Shown in pieces: positions 38,400 through 50,400 of a DNA stretch of 64,000 nucleotides (position 1 is its first letter; each line of letters begins with the position of its first letter). The translations under genes and the position numbers were made by a program. The DNA is from Luteimicrobium subarcticum (GTDB lineage: Bacteria; Actinomycetota; Actinomycetes; Actinomycetales; Cellulomonadaceae), in the NCBI RefSeq assembly GCF_002798015.1, contig NZ_PGTZ01000006.1, positions 124,001 through 188,000 of the forward strand, read 5' to 3'. A model generated the notes under the pieces. The model had not been told where the DNA came from. It made no database searches and saw only the letters and a list, made by a program, of their open reading frames with translations.

Positions 38400-38439
38400 C
38401 GAGAGGCCCGCGCCCGCAGCGCGGGACACGGGCCTCTCG
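38400..38439 (-). terminator. Hairpin between khpA and rimM
   Basis: Perfect 11-bp arms (38400-38410 and 38429-38439) with an inner CCCGC/GCGGG pairing form a compact stem right after the khpA stop, within the rpsP-khpA-rimM-trmD operon. It may be a partial terminator that lowers rimM-trmD output relative to S16, or a processing site. Confidence 0.6.
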
Positions 38440-38446
38440 ATGGTGC

Positions 38447-38689
38447 TCAGCGGCGGTCGACGTCCACGACGTCGATCCGCACCGGGCCGTCGGTCGACAG
38501 CGCGCCGATCACGGTGCGCAGCGCACGAGCGGTGCGTCCGCCGCGCCCGATGACCCGACCGAGGTCGTCGGGGTGCACCCGGACCTCGAGCAGGTCGCCG
38601 CGCCGGGTCGCCTTCGACGCGACCCGGACGTCGTCCGGGTGGTCGACGATCCCGCGGACCAGGTGGTCGAGCGCGTCGGCGAGCATCAC
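38447..38689 (-). CDS. khpA: KhpA, KH-domain RNA-binding protein
   Basis: A small KH-domain protein (about 80 residues) that with KhpB binds RNA in many Gram-positive bacteria. It reads [20 protein letters not shown], then [20 protein letters not shown] with the GxxG loop, then [13 protein letters not shown] (38687-38689) or ATG (38684-38686) can start it; both overlap the rpsP stop. It belongs to the rpsP-khpA-rimM-trmD operon. Confidence 0.94.
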   Translation of the reverse strand: MMLADALDHLVRGIVDHPDDVRVASKATRRGDLLEVRVHPDDLGRVIGRGGRTARALRTVIGALSTDGPVRIDVVDVDRR

Positions 38690-39123
38690 GCCTCGGTGTT
38701 CTCGGCCTCGGTGCTCTCGGCGTCGGCAGCAGCCGGCTCGGCCTTCGCGGCCTTCTTGGCGGCCACGTCGGCCTTGTGCTTCTCGGCGGCGTCCGCGGCG
38801 GCCTTCACGGCCTCGGCGGCGTCGGCCTTGTCGCCCTTGGTGCGCAGCGTGCCCTCGGCGCCCGGGAGGCCCTTGAACTTCTGCCAGTCACCGGTCACCT
38901 TGAGGAGCACGAGGACCTGCTCGGTCGGCTGCGCGCCGACGGACAGCCAGTACTGCGCCCGCTCGGAGTCGATCTCGATGAACGAGGGCTCCTCGGTGGG
39001 GTGGTACTTGCCGATCTCCTCGATCGCACGGCCGTCACGGCGGGTGCGGGAGTCGGCGACGACGACGCGGTAGTACGGCGCCCGGATCTTGCCGAGACGC
39101 TTCAGACGAATCTTGGTGGCCAC
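38686..39123 (-). CDS. rpsP: RpsP, 30S ribosomal protein S16, with an Ala/Lys/Glu tail
   Basis: S16 is essential for 30S assembly. The core reads [40 protein letters not shown] and [20 protein letters not shown]. The 145 residues include a C-terminal extension of about 50 residues (Ala, Lys, Glu), longer than the E. coli protein. The GTG at 39121-39123 matches the conserved start (M)ATKIRL. The promoter lies about 130 nt upstream. First gene of the rpsP-khpA-rimM-trmD operon. Confidence 0.97.
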   Translation of the reverse strand: MATKIRLKRLGKIRAPYYRVVVADSRTRRDGRAIEEIGKYHPTEEPSFIEIDSERAQYWLSVGAQPTEQVLVLLKVTGDWQKFKGLPGAEGTLRTKGDKADAAEAVKAAADAAEKHKADVAAKKAAKAEPAAADAESTEAENTEA

Positions 39124-39250
39124 AGGGGTGGTCTCTCCTGGTTCTGTTCGTGGGATCCGTGCGTCGACCGGTGGGGCCCGGACCACGCGCTGGATCGAGG
39201 ACACGACGACGCCGCGGAGAGAGGGGCCGGGCACGCCGAGTACGACGGCC

Positions 39251-39280
39251 ATTCTGCCAGACGACACCAAGCGGTTCCAA
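39251..39280 (-). promoter_or_regulatory. Predicted promoter of the rpsP-khpA-rimM-trmD operon
   Basis: On the minus strand TTGGAA (complement of 39275-39280) and CAGAAT (complement of 39251-39256) are spaced 18 nt, a good -35/-10 pair. The leader to the rpsP GTG is about 120 nt. Confidence 0.6.
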
Positions 39281-39359
39281 TCCGGGTGCCGCCGGGTGCT
39301 GCCGACGGTCTTCCTGGAGCTCCGCTGGGGCTCCTCCCGGGGTGCCGGGCGCTGCCGCG

Positions 39360-40472
39360 TCAGAGGTACCGCTCGCCCCGCAGCACGATCGCGGTGGGGG
39401 CCCGCAGGACCGAGATGTCCTCACGCGGGTCGGCCGGGTAGACCACGAGGTCCGCGCTGGAACCCTCGACGAGCTGCCCGAGGCCGAGGAAGTGCCGCGC
39501 CTGCCAGCTCGCGGCAGCCACCACGTCCGCCGCGGGCACCCCGGCGGCGACCAGCTCCGCGCACTCGTCGGCGATGCGCCCGTGCCCGATGGTCCCGCCG
39601 GCGTCCGTGCCCACGAGGAGCTGGACGCCCGACTCGTGCAGCGCGCGAACCTGCTCGTAGCGGTTCGCGTGGATCTTGCGCATGTACTCCGCGAAGCGCG
39701 GGTACCTGCCGTCGGCCTTGTCGGCCTCCTCGCCCAGCCGGCCGATCTGCAGGAGCGTGGGGGTGACCGCGATGCCGCGGTCCGCGATCTCGATCATGCG
39801 GTCCACGGGGATGCCGGTGCCGTGCTCGATGCAGTCGACGCCCGCGTCGAGCAGGCCCGGGACGGCGTCCTCGGAGAACGCGTGCACCGTGACCCGCGCG
39901 GCCTCCGCGTGGGCCCGCCGGACCGCCTCCGCCAGGACGTCGTCCGGCCACAGCGGGGTGAGCACCGCGTCCGCGCCGAGGTCGCGGTCGATCCAGTCGG
40001 CGACGACCTTGACCCAGCCCGAGCCGCGCCGCGCCTCGCGCGCCACCGCCTCGGGGAGGTCCGCGACGTCGGCCAGCTCGTCGGCGAAACCGCGCAGGTA
40101 GCGCTTGGGCCGAGCGAGGTGCCGGCCCGCGCGCACCAGCCGCGGCAGGTCGCGCCGGCCCGCAAGGTGCCGGGTGTCGAGGGGCGAGCCCGCGTCCCGG
40201 ACGAGCAGCACGCCGGCCTGGCGCTGCGCCACGGCCTGCCGCTCCGCCTCGCCCATGCTCGTCGCACCGTTCGGGCCGAGGCCGATGTGGGCGTGGACGT
40301 CGACGAGACCCGGGAGCACGACGCCCTCGACGGTCACCTGGTTGGTGCCGGGCGCCGACGGCCGGGTGAACGTCACCACGCCGTCGCGGATCCACAGCTC
40401 GCCGAGCTCGCGTCCGTCGCCGAGCAGCACACGCCCCTTCACGTGCAAGGACGGACCCTCGAGGGCGGACAT
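39360..40472 (-). CDS. Metal-dependent amidohydrolase (imidazolonepropionase-like)
   Basis: A 370-residue TIM-barrel hydrolase. DVHAHIG gives the HxH metal ligands; further ligands are in VTVHAFSED and CIEHGTG, and GTDAGG supplies the catalytic Asp. ILRGERYL-type ends are common in this family. The ATG at 40470-40472 has GGAGTGAG about 1-3 nt upstream. It lies between ffh and rpsP, a common actinobacterial arrangement. The substrate is unknown; this branch includes prolidase-like and imidazolonepropionase-like enzymes. Confidence 0.88.
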   Translation of the reverse strand: MSALEGPSLHVKGRVLLGDGRELGELWIRDGVVTFTRPSAPGTNQVTVEGVVLPGLVDVHAHIGLGPNGATSMGEAERQAVAQRQAGVLLVRDAGSPLDTRHLAGRRDLPRLVRAGRHLARPKRYLRGFADELADVADLPEAVAREARRGSGWVKVVADWIDRDLGADAVLTPLWPDDVLAEAVRRAHAEAARVTVHAFSEDAVPGLLDAGVDCIEHGTGIPVDRMIEIADRGIAVTPTLLQIGRLGEEADKADGRYPRFAEYMRKIHANRYEQVRALHESGVQLLVGTDAGGTIGHGRIADECAELVAAGVPAADVVAAASWQARHFLGLGQLVEGSSADLVVYPADPREDISVLRAPTAIVLRGERYL

Positions 40473-40529
40473 CTCACTCCTTCGCGCAGGCTGTCGCCCG
40501 GCAGCACCGGGCGGGGACACGATATCCGG

Positions 40530-42140
40530 TCAGCGACCGAGGTACTTGCCGAGGTCGGAGGGGAGCTCGAGCTCGGAGAGGTCCGGGACGTCCTCGCGCG
40601 GGCTCGACGCCGCCGCACCGAAAGCCGTGCCGGCAGGCGCGGCCGGTGACCCGCCCTCGAGCCGCGCCTGGGCGGCACGCTCCTGCTCGGCACGCTTCGC
40701 GGGGTTGCCGGACCGGCCCTTGGCCTTGCGGGCGGGCGCCTGCTGGCGGCCCCGCGCCTTCTTGCCGCCGCCCATGCCCGGGAAGCCGCCCATGCCGGGC
40801 ATGCCCGGCATGCCGCCGCCGCGCGCCATCTGGCGCATCATCTTCTGCGCGTTCTCGAACCGCTCGAGGAGCTGGTTGACGTCCGTGGTCGTCGTGCCCG
40901 AGCCCTTCGCGATGCGCGCCCGGCGCGAGCCGTTGATGAGCTTCGGGTTCTCGCGCTCCGCCGGGGTCATCGACCGGACGATCGCCTCGACGCGGTCGAC
41001 CTCGCGCTCGTCGAAGTTGTCGATCGCCTCGCGCATCTGACCCATGCCCGGAAGCATCCCGAGCATCTTCTTCATCGAACCCATGCTGCGCAGCTGCTGC
41101 ATCTGGACGAGGAAGTCGGCGAGCGTGAAGTCCTTGCCGCTCGCGACCTTGTCGGCCATGATCTGCGCCTGCTCGGCGTCGAACGCCTTCTCGGCCTGCT
41201 CGATGAGCGTCAGCACGTCGCCCATGTCGAGGATCCGGGACGCCATCCGGTCCGGGTGGAAGACCTCGAAGTCCGTGAGCTTCTCGCCCGTCGAGGCGAA
41301 CAGGATCGGACGGCCCGTGACCTTCGCGACCGACAGGGCCGCGCCGCCGCGCGCGTCGCCGTCGAGCTTCGACAGCACGACGCCCGTGAAGTCGACGCCC
41401 TCCTCGAACGCCTTCGCGGTCGCGACCGCGTCCTGGCCGATCATCGCGTCGATGACGAACAGGACCTCGTCCGGGTTCGTCGCGTCACGGATGTCCGACG
41501 CCTGCCGCATGAGCAGCTCGTCGATGCCGAGGCGTCCCGCGGTGTCGATGATGACGACGTCGTGCTGCTTGGCGCGCGCGTGCGCGACACCGTCGCGGGC
41601 CACCGCGACCGGGTCGCCGATGACGGTGTCGGTCTCCGCCCCCTGGTTGCCGGGGTGCGGCGCGAAGACCGGCGCACCGGCACGCTCCGCCACGACCCCG
41701 AGCTGCGTCACCGCGTTGGGGCGCTGCAGGTCGGCGGCGACGAGCAGCGGCGTGTGGCCCTGCTCGCGCAGCGACAGGGCCAGCTTGCCGGCGAGGGTCG
41801 TCTTGCCCGCACCCTGGAGGCCCGCGAGCATGATGACCGTCGGCGGGTTCTTGGAGAACCGCAGCGTGCGGGTCTCGCCGCCGAGGATCCCGACGAGCTC
41901 CTCGTTGACGATCTTGACGACCTGCTGGGCCGGGTTCAGCGCCCCCGAGACCTCCGACGAGAGCGCGCGCTCGCGCACCGCCCCCGTGAACTCGCGCACC
42001 ACGGAGACGGCGACGTCCGCGTCGAGCAGCGCGCGCCGGATCTCACGGATCGTGGCGTCGATGTCCGCCTCGGACAGCCGGCCCTTGGTGCGCAGGTTCT
42101 TGAAGGTCTGCGTCAGCCGGTCGGAGAGCGTGTTGAACAC
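40530..42140 (-). CDS. ffh: Ffh, signal recognition particle GTPase
   Basis: Binds signal sequences and 4.5S RNA to target membrane proteins. The 536-residue protein has the N domain, the G domain (AGLQGAGKTTLAGKLA, DTAGRLGIDELLM, TKLDGDARGGAAL) and a Met-rich M domain (GMLPGMGQMREAIDNFDERE, MMRQMARGGGMPGMPG). The GTG at 42138-42140 has GAGG 8 nt upstream. TAGGCT (complement of 42181-42186), inside the end of glnD, could be its -10. ftsY, its receptor, lies 4 kb away. Confidence 0.97.
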   Translation of the reverse strand: MFNTLSDRLTQTFKNLRTKGRLSEADIDATIREIRRALLDADVAVSVVREFTGAVRERALSSEVSGALNPAQQVVKIVNEELVGILGGETRTLRFSKNPPTVIMLAGLQGAGKTTLAGKLALSLREQGHTPLLVAADLQRPNAVTQLGVVAERAGAPVFAPHPGNQGAETDTVIGDPVAVARDGVAHARAKQHDVVIIDTAGRLGIDELLMRQASDIRDATNPDEVLFVIDAMIGQDAVATAKAFEEGVDFTGVVLSKLDGDARGGAALSVAKVTGRPILFASTGEKLTDFEVFHPDRMASRILDMGDVLTLIEQAEKAFDAEQAQIMADKVASGKDFTLADFLVQMQQLRSMGSMKKMLGMLPGMGQMREAIDNFDEREVDRVEAIVRSMTPAERENPKLINGSRRARIAKGSGTTTTDVNQLLERFENAQKMMRQMARGGGMPGMPGMGGFPGMGGGKKARGRQQAPARKAKGRSGNPAKRAEQERAAQARLEGGSPAAPAGTAFGAAASSPREDVPDLSELELPSDLGKYLGR

Positions 42141-42183
42141 CGGTGAACCTCACGGTCGGGGGTGGGGAAAGTCGGCCTCCAGC

Positions 42184-43983
42184 CTACCCGGCCGTCCGCG
42201 CCTCGATCGCCGCCCGCGCCAGCCCGGTCAGGTCGTCCACGAGTCGCTGGCGCCACGCCGTCCACGCGCCGGGGCGCAGCGACGCCGAGTCCGCCTCGGT
42301 GACCGCCCGCAGCACCTCGAGCAGGTCGACCCGGCCGTCGACGGCGGCGACCAGCTCGTCGACCGTCGCGGGGTCGTCCGGGTCCGAGCCGATCGCGAGC
42401 CGCGAGAGGGTCAGGTGCTCCCGCACGATGCGCTGCACGTCGTCGCGGACCGTCGCGTCGAACCCCATGCGGTCGACGATCGCGGGCACGAGCCGCGCGC
42501 CCTCGACCGAGTGGTCCGCCGCGCCCGCGCGCTTGCCGATGTCGTGCAGGACCGCCGACAGGAGCAGCACCTCGGGGTTCGCTACCTGGCGCCGGTCCCG
42601 CGACGCCCGCGCCACGACCTCGACGAGGTGGCGGTCCACCGTGTGCCGGTGCACCGCCGCCCGCTGCGGACGGTTGCGCACGCCGGCCCACTCCGGGATC
42701 CACGACGTGACGATGCCCGCGAGGTCGAGCGCCTCCCACACGGCGACCTGCGCCTGGCCCGAGCCGAGCAGCGCCAGGAACGACTGGCGCGCGGCCCGCG
42801 GCCACGGTTCGGGCAGCGGCGGGCACTGCGCGAGCGAGCGCACCGACACCGGGGAGAGCACGAGCCCCGTGCGCGCCGCGGTCGCCGCCGCGCGCAGCGG
42901 CAGCAGCGGGTCGGCCTCGGGGTGGGCGTCGACCGCGAGCACGAGCTCGCCGTCGTGCTCGACGAGCCCGTCGCCGACCGAGCGCAGCCGCGGCGCGGAC
43001 CGCCGTCCGCGCACCAGCACGGGCCGCGAGATGCGCGGGCGCTGGAGCGCCTGCCGGGCGCGCCGCACCGTCGTGTCGAGCGCGTACGACACCTCGCGGC
43101 CCGCCTCGGCGAGCCCCGCGAGGAGCTCGTCGCCGTCCGTCGCGCCGGTCAGCGCGGCGACCTCGTCGAGGTCCTGCAGGACGAGCCTGCTCGAGTGCCG
43201 CCGCGTCACGACCTGGATCGCGTCGCGCACGTCGAGCAGGTGCGTCGAGGCGCGGTCCACGTCGCCGTGCGGCCGGTCGGTGAGCCAGGTGGCCGCGAGC
43301 GCCGAGAGGACCACGGCGTCGCGGATGCCGCCGCGCGCCTCCTTGAGGTCGGGCTCGATGAGGTAGGCGAGCTCGCCGAACCGGTCGGCCCGCTCCTTGG
43401 TCGAGGCGAGCAGCTCGGGCAGGCGGCGGCGCGACGCGGCGCGCCAGTCCGTGAGGATCGCGGAGGCGGCCCGGTGCACCACGACCGCGTCACCGGCCAC
43501 CGGCCGGACGTCGAGCCAGCCGACCGCGGCCGGCAGGTCCTTGGACGCGACCTGCCGACACTGCGACAGCGACCGGACGGAGTGGTCGAGGTCCACCTTG
43601 GCGTCCCAGAGCGGGTACCACAGCCGTTCGGCGACGGTCGTGAGCTCCTGCGGGGTGTGCGTGCGGCCGTCGTGCACGAGCACGAGGTCGAGGTCGCTCA
43701 CCGGGCCGAGGTCGCCGCGGCCCAGGCTGCCGACGGCGGCCAGCGCGATCCCGGTCCGCTCGGTGTCGGCGGTGGCCTGCGCCCAGAGGTCGTCGAGCGC
43801 CGACGCGACGAGGTCGACGAGAGCGGCGCGGCGGGCGACCCCGCTGCGGCCCGGACCGACGAGGTCGCGGGCCGTCGCGAGCATCCGAGACGGGAGGTCC
43901 CGCACCCCCAGGGGGCGCGGGACCTCCGTCTCGCTGTTCTCCGCTCCGGCTCCCCTGATGTCGGAAAGCGGTTCGTCCGGCAT
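42184..43983 (-). CDS. glnD: GlnD-type PII nucleotidyltransferase lacking the C-terminal ACT domains
   Basis: Modifies the PII protein in response to nitrogen status (adenylylation in actinobacteria). The nucleotidyltransferase motif [20 protein letters not shown] lies at residues 85-104, and the HD domain has [11 protein letters not shown] near 446 and LHDIGKR near 480. The protein stops at residue 599, right after the HD-domain segment [12 protein letters not shown]. Full-length GlnD has two ACT domains after this point (about 800-890 residues); here ffh begins 43 nt downstream, so they are absent, not frameshifted. The start ATG is 3 nt after the glnB stop codon's end. Confidence 0.9.
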   Translation of the reverse strand: MPDEPLSDIRGAGAENSETEVPRPLGVRDLPSRMLATARDLVGPGRSGVARRAALVDLVASALDDLWAQATADTERTGIALAAVGSLGRGDLGPVSDLDLVLVHDGRTHTPQELTTVAERLWYPLWDAKVDLDHSVRSLSQCRQVASKDLPAAVGWLDVRPVAGDAVVVHRAASAILTDWRAASRRRLPELLASTKERADRFGELAYLIEPDLKEARGGIRDAVVLSALAATWLTDRPHGDVDRASTHLLDVRDAIQVVTRRHSSRLVLQDLDEVAALTGATDGDELLAGLAEAGREVSYALDTTVRRARQALQRPRISRPVLVRGRRSAPRLRSVGDGLVEHDGELVLAVDAHPEADPLLPLRAAATAARTGLVLSPVSVRSLAQCPPLPEPWPRAARQSFLALLGSGQAQVAVWEALDLAGIVTSWIPEWAGVRNRPQRAAVHRHTVDRHLVEVVARASRDRRQVANPEVLLLSAVLHDIGKRAGAADHSVEGARLVPAIVDRMGFDATVRDDVQRIVREHLTLSRLAIGSDPDDPATVDELVAAVDGRVDLLEVLRAVTEADSASLRPGAWTAWRQRLVDDLTGLARAAIEARTAG

Positions 43984-43986
43984 GGG

Positions 43987-45653
<1,667 letters not shown>

Positions 45654-45714
45654 TGCCCGACTCTCCCTCCGCCGACCACCTGTCGGTCGGTCGGGACAAC
45701 CGTCGCGGGCGGGC

Positions 45715-45752
45715 GTTTCGCGCCGACGGTGCCGGCGTTACGCACGCGTGAC
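45715..45752 (-). promoter_or_regulatory. Candidate GlnR box upstream of amtB-glnB-glnD
   Basis: On the minus strand GTCAC-n6-GTAAC-n6-ACCGT-n6-GAAAC has the spacing of the actinobacterial GlnR operator (gTnAC-n6-GaAAC twice); three of four half-sites fit. It ends 61 nt before the amtB start, a suitable place for activation under nitrogen limitation. Confidence 0.55.
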
Positions 45753-45782
45753 GAGTGGGCGCGCCGTGTAAACACCTCGTTT

Positions 45783-45812
45783 CGGCGCCCGGCGCGCGTG
45801 CGCCGGGCGCCG
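45783..45812 (-). terminator. Terminator after ftsY
   Basis: Perfect 13-bp arms (45783-45795 and 45800-45812) with a 4-nt loop start 4 nt beyond the ftsY stop. It separates ftsY from the amtB promoter. A short A-rich stretch follows on the minus strand. Confidence 0.85.
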
Positions 45813-45816
45813 GCCC

Positions 45817-47028
45817 TCAGTCACCCAGGAGCGCGTCGACGAACTGCTCCGGGTCGAACGGCGCGAGGTCGTCGGGGCCCTCGCCGAGGCCCACGAGCTT
45901 GACGGGCACGCCGAGCTCGCGCTGCACGGCGACGACGATGCCGCCGCGGGCGGTGCCGTCGAGCTTGGTGAGGACGATGCCGGTCACGCCGGCCACCTCG
46001 CCGAACACGCGCGCCTGCGTGAGACCGTTCTGACCGGTCGTGGCGTCGAGCACGAGGAGCACCTCCGACAGGGGGGCCTCCTTGGTGATGACGCGGCTGA
46101 TCTTGCCGAGCTCGTCCATGAGGCCGGCCTTGTTCTGCAGGCGGCCGGCGGTGTCGACGAGCACGACGTCGGTGCGCTGCGTGCGGCCCGTGCGCACGGC
46201 GTCGAAGGCGACGGCGGCCGGGTCGGCGCCGTCCCGGTCGGACCGGACGGTCTGGACGCCGACACGAGCGCCCCACGTCTCGAGCTGGTCCGCGGCGGCG
46301 GCACGGAACGTGTCCGCGGCGCCGAGCACGACCGTGCGGTCCTCGGCGACGAGGACGCGCGCGAGCTTGCCCACCGTGGTGGTCTTGCCCGTGCCGTTCA
46401 CGCCGACCACCAGGACGACGGCGGGCAGGTGCGACCCGTCGGGCGCGGTCGCGGGTGCCGTCGACAGCGACCGGTCGAGGCCGGGCTCGACGAGCGCGAG
46501 GAGCTGCGCACGCAGCAGCTCGCGGGCACGGGCCGGGTCCTTGACGCCCTCGACCCGCACCTGCGTGCGCAGCGCCTCGAGGAGCTCCTCGGTGGGACCG
46601 GCGCCGAGGTCGGACACCAGGAGGGTCTCCTCGAGCTCGTCCCAGTCGTCCTCGGTGAGGTGGTCGCGCGACAGGACGGACAGGAGCCGGGCGCCGAACG
46701 GCGAGCCCGACCGAGCCAGCCGCCCGCGCAGGCGCGACATGCGTCCGGCGACGGGCTCGGGGGCCTCGAGCGCCGGCGCACCGCCGGGAGCGGGCTCCGC
46801 GACGGCCTCCTCGACGGGCGCGTCGGACGGGGCGCCATGCGCAGCGGGCTCCGCGCCAGGCGCGGACGCGTCCGGCGGTGCCTCAGCGGGTGCGGGTGCG
46901 GACGGGCCCGACGGCGCGGGCGGGGTGGGGCGGCGCGAGCCGCGTGCACGGAAGCCGACGAGCCCGACGACGACGAGCAGGACGACGCCGAGGACGATCC
47001 AGAGCCAGGTGAGGTCGTTCACCCGCAC
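45817..47028 (-). CDS. ftsY: FtsY, signal recognition particle receptor
   Basis: SRP receptor GTPase, 403 residues. A hydrophobic N-terminal segment ([19 protein letters not shown]) suggests membrane anchoring, then a Pro/Ala/Glu-rich linker, then the NG domain: [42 protein letters not shown] and [10 protein letters not shown]. Starts at GTG 47026-47028 or GTG 47020-47022 are possible; the latter lies 6 nt after a GAGACT -10-like box. It follows a small membrane-protein gene and smc, as in mycobacteria. Confidence 0.96.
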   Translation of the reverse strand: MRVNDLTWLWIVLGVVLLVVVGLVGFRARGSRRPTPPAPSGPSAPAPAEAPPDASAPGAEPAAHGAPSDAPVEEAVAEPAPGGAPALEAPEPVAGRMSRLRGRLARSGSPFGARLLSVLSRDHLTEDDWDELEETLLVSDLGAGPTEELLEALRTQVRVEGVKDPARARELLRAQLLALVEPGLDRSLSTAPATAPDGSHLPAVVLVVGVNGTGKTTTVGKLARVLVAEDRTVVLGAADTFRAAAADQLETWGARVGVQTVRSDRDGADPAAVAFDAVRTGRTQRTDVVLVDTAGRLQNKAGLMDELGKISRVITKEAPLSEVLLVLDATTGQNGLTQARVFGEVAGVTGIVLTKLDGTARGGIVVAVQRELGVPVKLVGLGEGPDDLAPFDPEQFVDALLGD

Positions 47029-47079
47029 AGTCTCCCAGCCCGACGCGTCCCGGTGCGACGCGGGCGGGCCCTGCGGCCG

Positions 47080-47382
47080 TCAGGACCAGCGCGGTCCGGG
47101 CGCGTCGTCGGGCTCGGACCAGTCGAAGACGTCGCCGAGCGGGCTGTCGACAGGCTGCAGAGCCTGGTGTCGCAGCGCGATCTCGGACGCCATCTCGGGG
47201 TTCTTGCGGGCCACGCGCTCGGCGCGGATCTCGCCCCAGCCGGCGCGGAAGTCGGCGACGAAGCCGCGCAGGTCGCCGCTGGAGACCTCCGGGTTGGCGC
47301 GCCGTTCGACGCGCAGCACGAGAACGAGCACTGCCGCCGCAGCGATCAGGGCCAGAAGCATCCACACCAGGACTTGCACCAC
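47080..47382 (-). CDS. Small membrane protein of unknown function
   Basis: A 100-residue protein with one N-terminal membrane segment (VLVWMLLALIAAAAVLVLVL) and a cytoplasmic-like charged tail (FVADFRAGWGEIRAERVARK) ending in an acidic, aromatic stretch. GATACT (complement of 47390-47395) lies 7 nt before the GTG at 47380-47382, supporting this start and a leaderless mRNA. It sits between smc and ftsY. I do not recognise a family. Confidence 0.68.
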   Translation of the reverse strand: MVQVLVWMLLALIAAAAVLVLVLRVERRANPEVSSGDLRGFVADFRAGWGEIRAERVARKNPEMASEIALRHQALQPVDSPLGDVFDWSEPDDAPGPRWS

Positions 47383-47496
47383 GCGTTCAAGTATCGGGGA
47401 CGCGCGCCGTCGTGCAGCCGGACAGGCCCGTCGTTGCCGAATCGACATCGACGTTCACGCGATGTGCACAAACGGGCGGGGCCGCGCCGGCGCGTC

Positions 47497-50400
47497 TCAG
47501 ACCGGCGCGTCCTCGCGAAGGCGCTGGCTGATCACGGTGGTCACCCCGTCGCCCCGCATCGTGACGCCGTAGAGGGCGTCCGCGATCTCCATCGTGCGCT
47601 TCTGGTGCGTGATAACGATGAGCTGGGAGTCCTGCTGGAGCTCGGTGAAGATGTCGAGCAGGCGCCCGAGGTTCACGTCGTCGAGCGCGGCCTCCACCTC
47701 GTCCATGACGTAGAACGGGCTGGGCCGCGCCTTGAAGATCGAGACGAGCAGCGCGACGGCCGTGAGCGAGCGCTCGCCGCCCGACAGCAGCGACAGCCGC
47801 TTGACCTTCTTGCCGGCGGGGCGCGCCTCGACCTCGATGCCGGTCGTCAGCATGTCCGACGGGTCCGTCAGGACGAGCCGCCCCTCGCCGCCCGGGAACA
47901 TGCGCGGGAAGACCCGCTCGAACTGCGCGGCCGTGTCGCGGAACGCCTCGGCGAAGACCTGCTCGACGCGGTCGTCGATCTCCTGGACGATCTGGAGCAG
48001 GTCCGCGCGCGACTTCTTGAGGTCGGCGAGCTGGTCGGTGAGGAACTTGTGCCGCTCCTCGAGCGCCGCGAACTCCTCGAGCGCCAGCGGGTTCACCGTG
48101 CCGAGCTGGGCGAGCGTGCGCTCCGCGGACCGCAGCCGCTTGACCTGCTCGTCGCGGACGTACGGCCGGTGCCTCGGGGCGTCCGCGTCGACCTCGACCC
48201 CGGGCGCCACGACGACCGGGACGGGCCGGTCCGGCCCGAACTCGTCCACGAGGACGCCCGGGTCCAGCCCGAGCTCCTCCACGGCGCGCTGCTCGAGCTG
48301 CTCGATGCGCAGCCGCTGCTGGGTGCGGGCCACCTCGTCGCGGTGGGCCACGTCGGTGAGCTCGCGCAGCTCCTGGTCGTGGCGGGCGACGTCCGCGCGC
48401 GCCGTGACGAGCCCCTGCTCGCGCTCGGCCCGCTGGGCCTCCGCCGTCTCCCGGGCGTCACCTGCCCGGACGAGCGCCACGGCGAGCGCGTCGAGCGTGA
48501 CCTCGGTGCCCGTGGCGACCGCGCGCGCCCGCGCGGCCTCCGCGGCGCGCTGCCGCTCGCGCACCTCGGCCCGCGCCCGGGCCTCCCGCTCGTTCGCCGC
48601 CGCACGCTCGAGCGACTGCGCCCGGCCCGCGAGCGCCCGCGCCCGCTCTTCCGCGGTGCGCAGCACGAGCCGCGCCTCGGTCTCGCGGGTGCGCGCGGCC
48701 GACGCGTCCGCCGACAGCCGGACGCGCTCGTCGTCGGAGCCGGCGGCCTCCGACCCCGCCGCGGTGTCGTCGGGGGCGTCCTGCGCGGCCTCGAGCCGCG
48801 CAGCGAGCGCCGCGAGGTCCGCCTCCTGCTGCGCCAGCGTGGTGCCCGCCTCTGCCAGGCGCGCGCGGGAGCGCTCGGCCTCCGACCGGGCCGCGCGTGC
48901 CGTCGCGCCCAGGTGGCCGAGCTGCTCCGCGACGGCAGCGAGCGCCGCGTCCGACTCGTGCAGGCGACCCAGCGTCTCGTCGTGGAACGTCTGCGCCTCG
49001 GCCTGCTCCGCGAGCGCGGACGCCAGCGCGAAGCGCGCCCGCTCCCCCGCGGCCACGGCCTCGGCGAGCGACCCGCGGGCCTCGTCGAGCGCGGCCTGGA
49101 GGTGCAGCGCACCGGGCGCCGACGCCGACCCGCCGGACGCGTGCCGGGCCCCCAGCAGGTCGCCGTCGCGCGTGACGGCCCGCAGGTCGGGGTGCGCGGC
49201 GAGGACCGCGCGGGCCTGGGCGAGGTCGTCCACGACGACCACGTCGCAGAGCTCCGCGAGCAGCCCGTGCGCACGGGGGTCGGCCGTCACGACGTCCACG
49301 AGCCGGCGCGCGCCGTCCGGGAGGGAGCCCGCCTCCGCCGGGCGCCCGTCCTGGCCGCCGACGACGACGGTCGCGCGTCCGGCGTCCTCGGTGCGGAGCC
49401 AGCGCAGGGCGTCCACCGCGGCGTCGACAGAGCCGACGACGACGCCGTCGGCGAGCGGCCCGAGCGCCGCCGCGACGGCTCCCTCGAACCCGGGCTCCAC
49501 CGCGAGCGCCGCGGCGACCGAGCCGTGCAGGCCGTCGGGCGCGCCGGGTCCGTCCGCGGCCAGCAGGGCGCCCGCACCGTCCTTGCGCTCGAGGCTGAGC
49601 TCGAGGGCGTCGACGCGTGCGGACCAGCTCGCACGGTCCCGGTCCGCGCGCTGCTCGTCGCCGCGCAGGGCGTCGACGCGCGAGGTGGCGGCGTCGAGCC
49701 GCTCGGTGGCCTGCTCGTGCGCGGCGTCGAGCCCCTCCTCGCCCGCCTCCGCGCCCACGACGCCCGCCTCGAGCTCCGCGAACCGGCCCGACGCGTCCTG
49801 GTCACGCGCCTCGGCCTCGGCGACCACCTCGTGCAGGCGCCCGATCTCGGCGGTGGTCGCCTCGAACCGGCTGCGCTGCGCGGCGACCTGCCCGGCGAGG
49901 CGCGCGAGGCCCTCGCGCTGGTCCGCGACCGCGCGCAGTGCCGCCGCGTGGGCTCGCTCCGCGGTCGCGACCGCGTCCTCGGCGGCCGAGCGCTCCGCGA
50001 CGAGCGTCTCGAGCGACGCGCGGGCGGCGTCGACCTCCTGCGCCAGCTCGTGCTCGGAGCGCCGCACCCTCTCGGCCTGCGCCGCGAGGTCGTCGGGGTC
50101 CTGGCCCGTGGCGGCCGGCGCGGCGGTGCCGAGGAGCCGCTGCCGCTCCTGCGCGAGCGTCAACGTGCCGCGCAGCCGCTCCCGCACCGCGGAGAGCTGG
50201 TACCAGGTGTCGTGCGCCGCCGCGAGGCGCGGCGAGTCCGCGGCTGCCTCCGCCTCGAGCCGTGCGAGCGCCGCGCGCGCGGCACCGAGGGCCGCCTCGA
50301 CCTCCTCCTGCCGCGCCCGCAGGGCCGACTCGTCCGCGAGCTCCTGCTCGAGCGTCGCGGTGAGCTGGGCGAGGTCGTCCGCGAGCAGGCGGGACCTGGC

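Noticed and set aside
42141-42183. Frameshifted ACT domains downstream of glnD
   Set aside because: Only 43 nt separate glnD from the ffh start, too short for any remnant of the two ACT domains.
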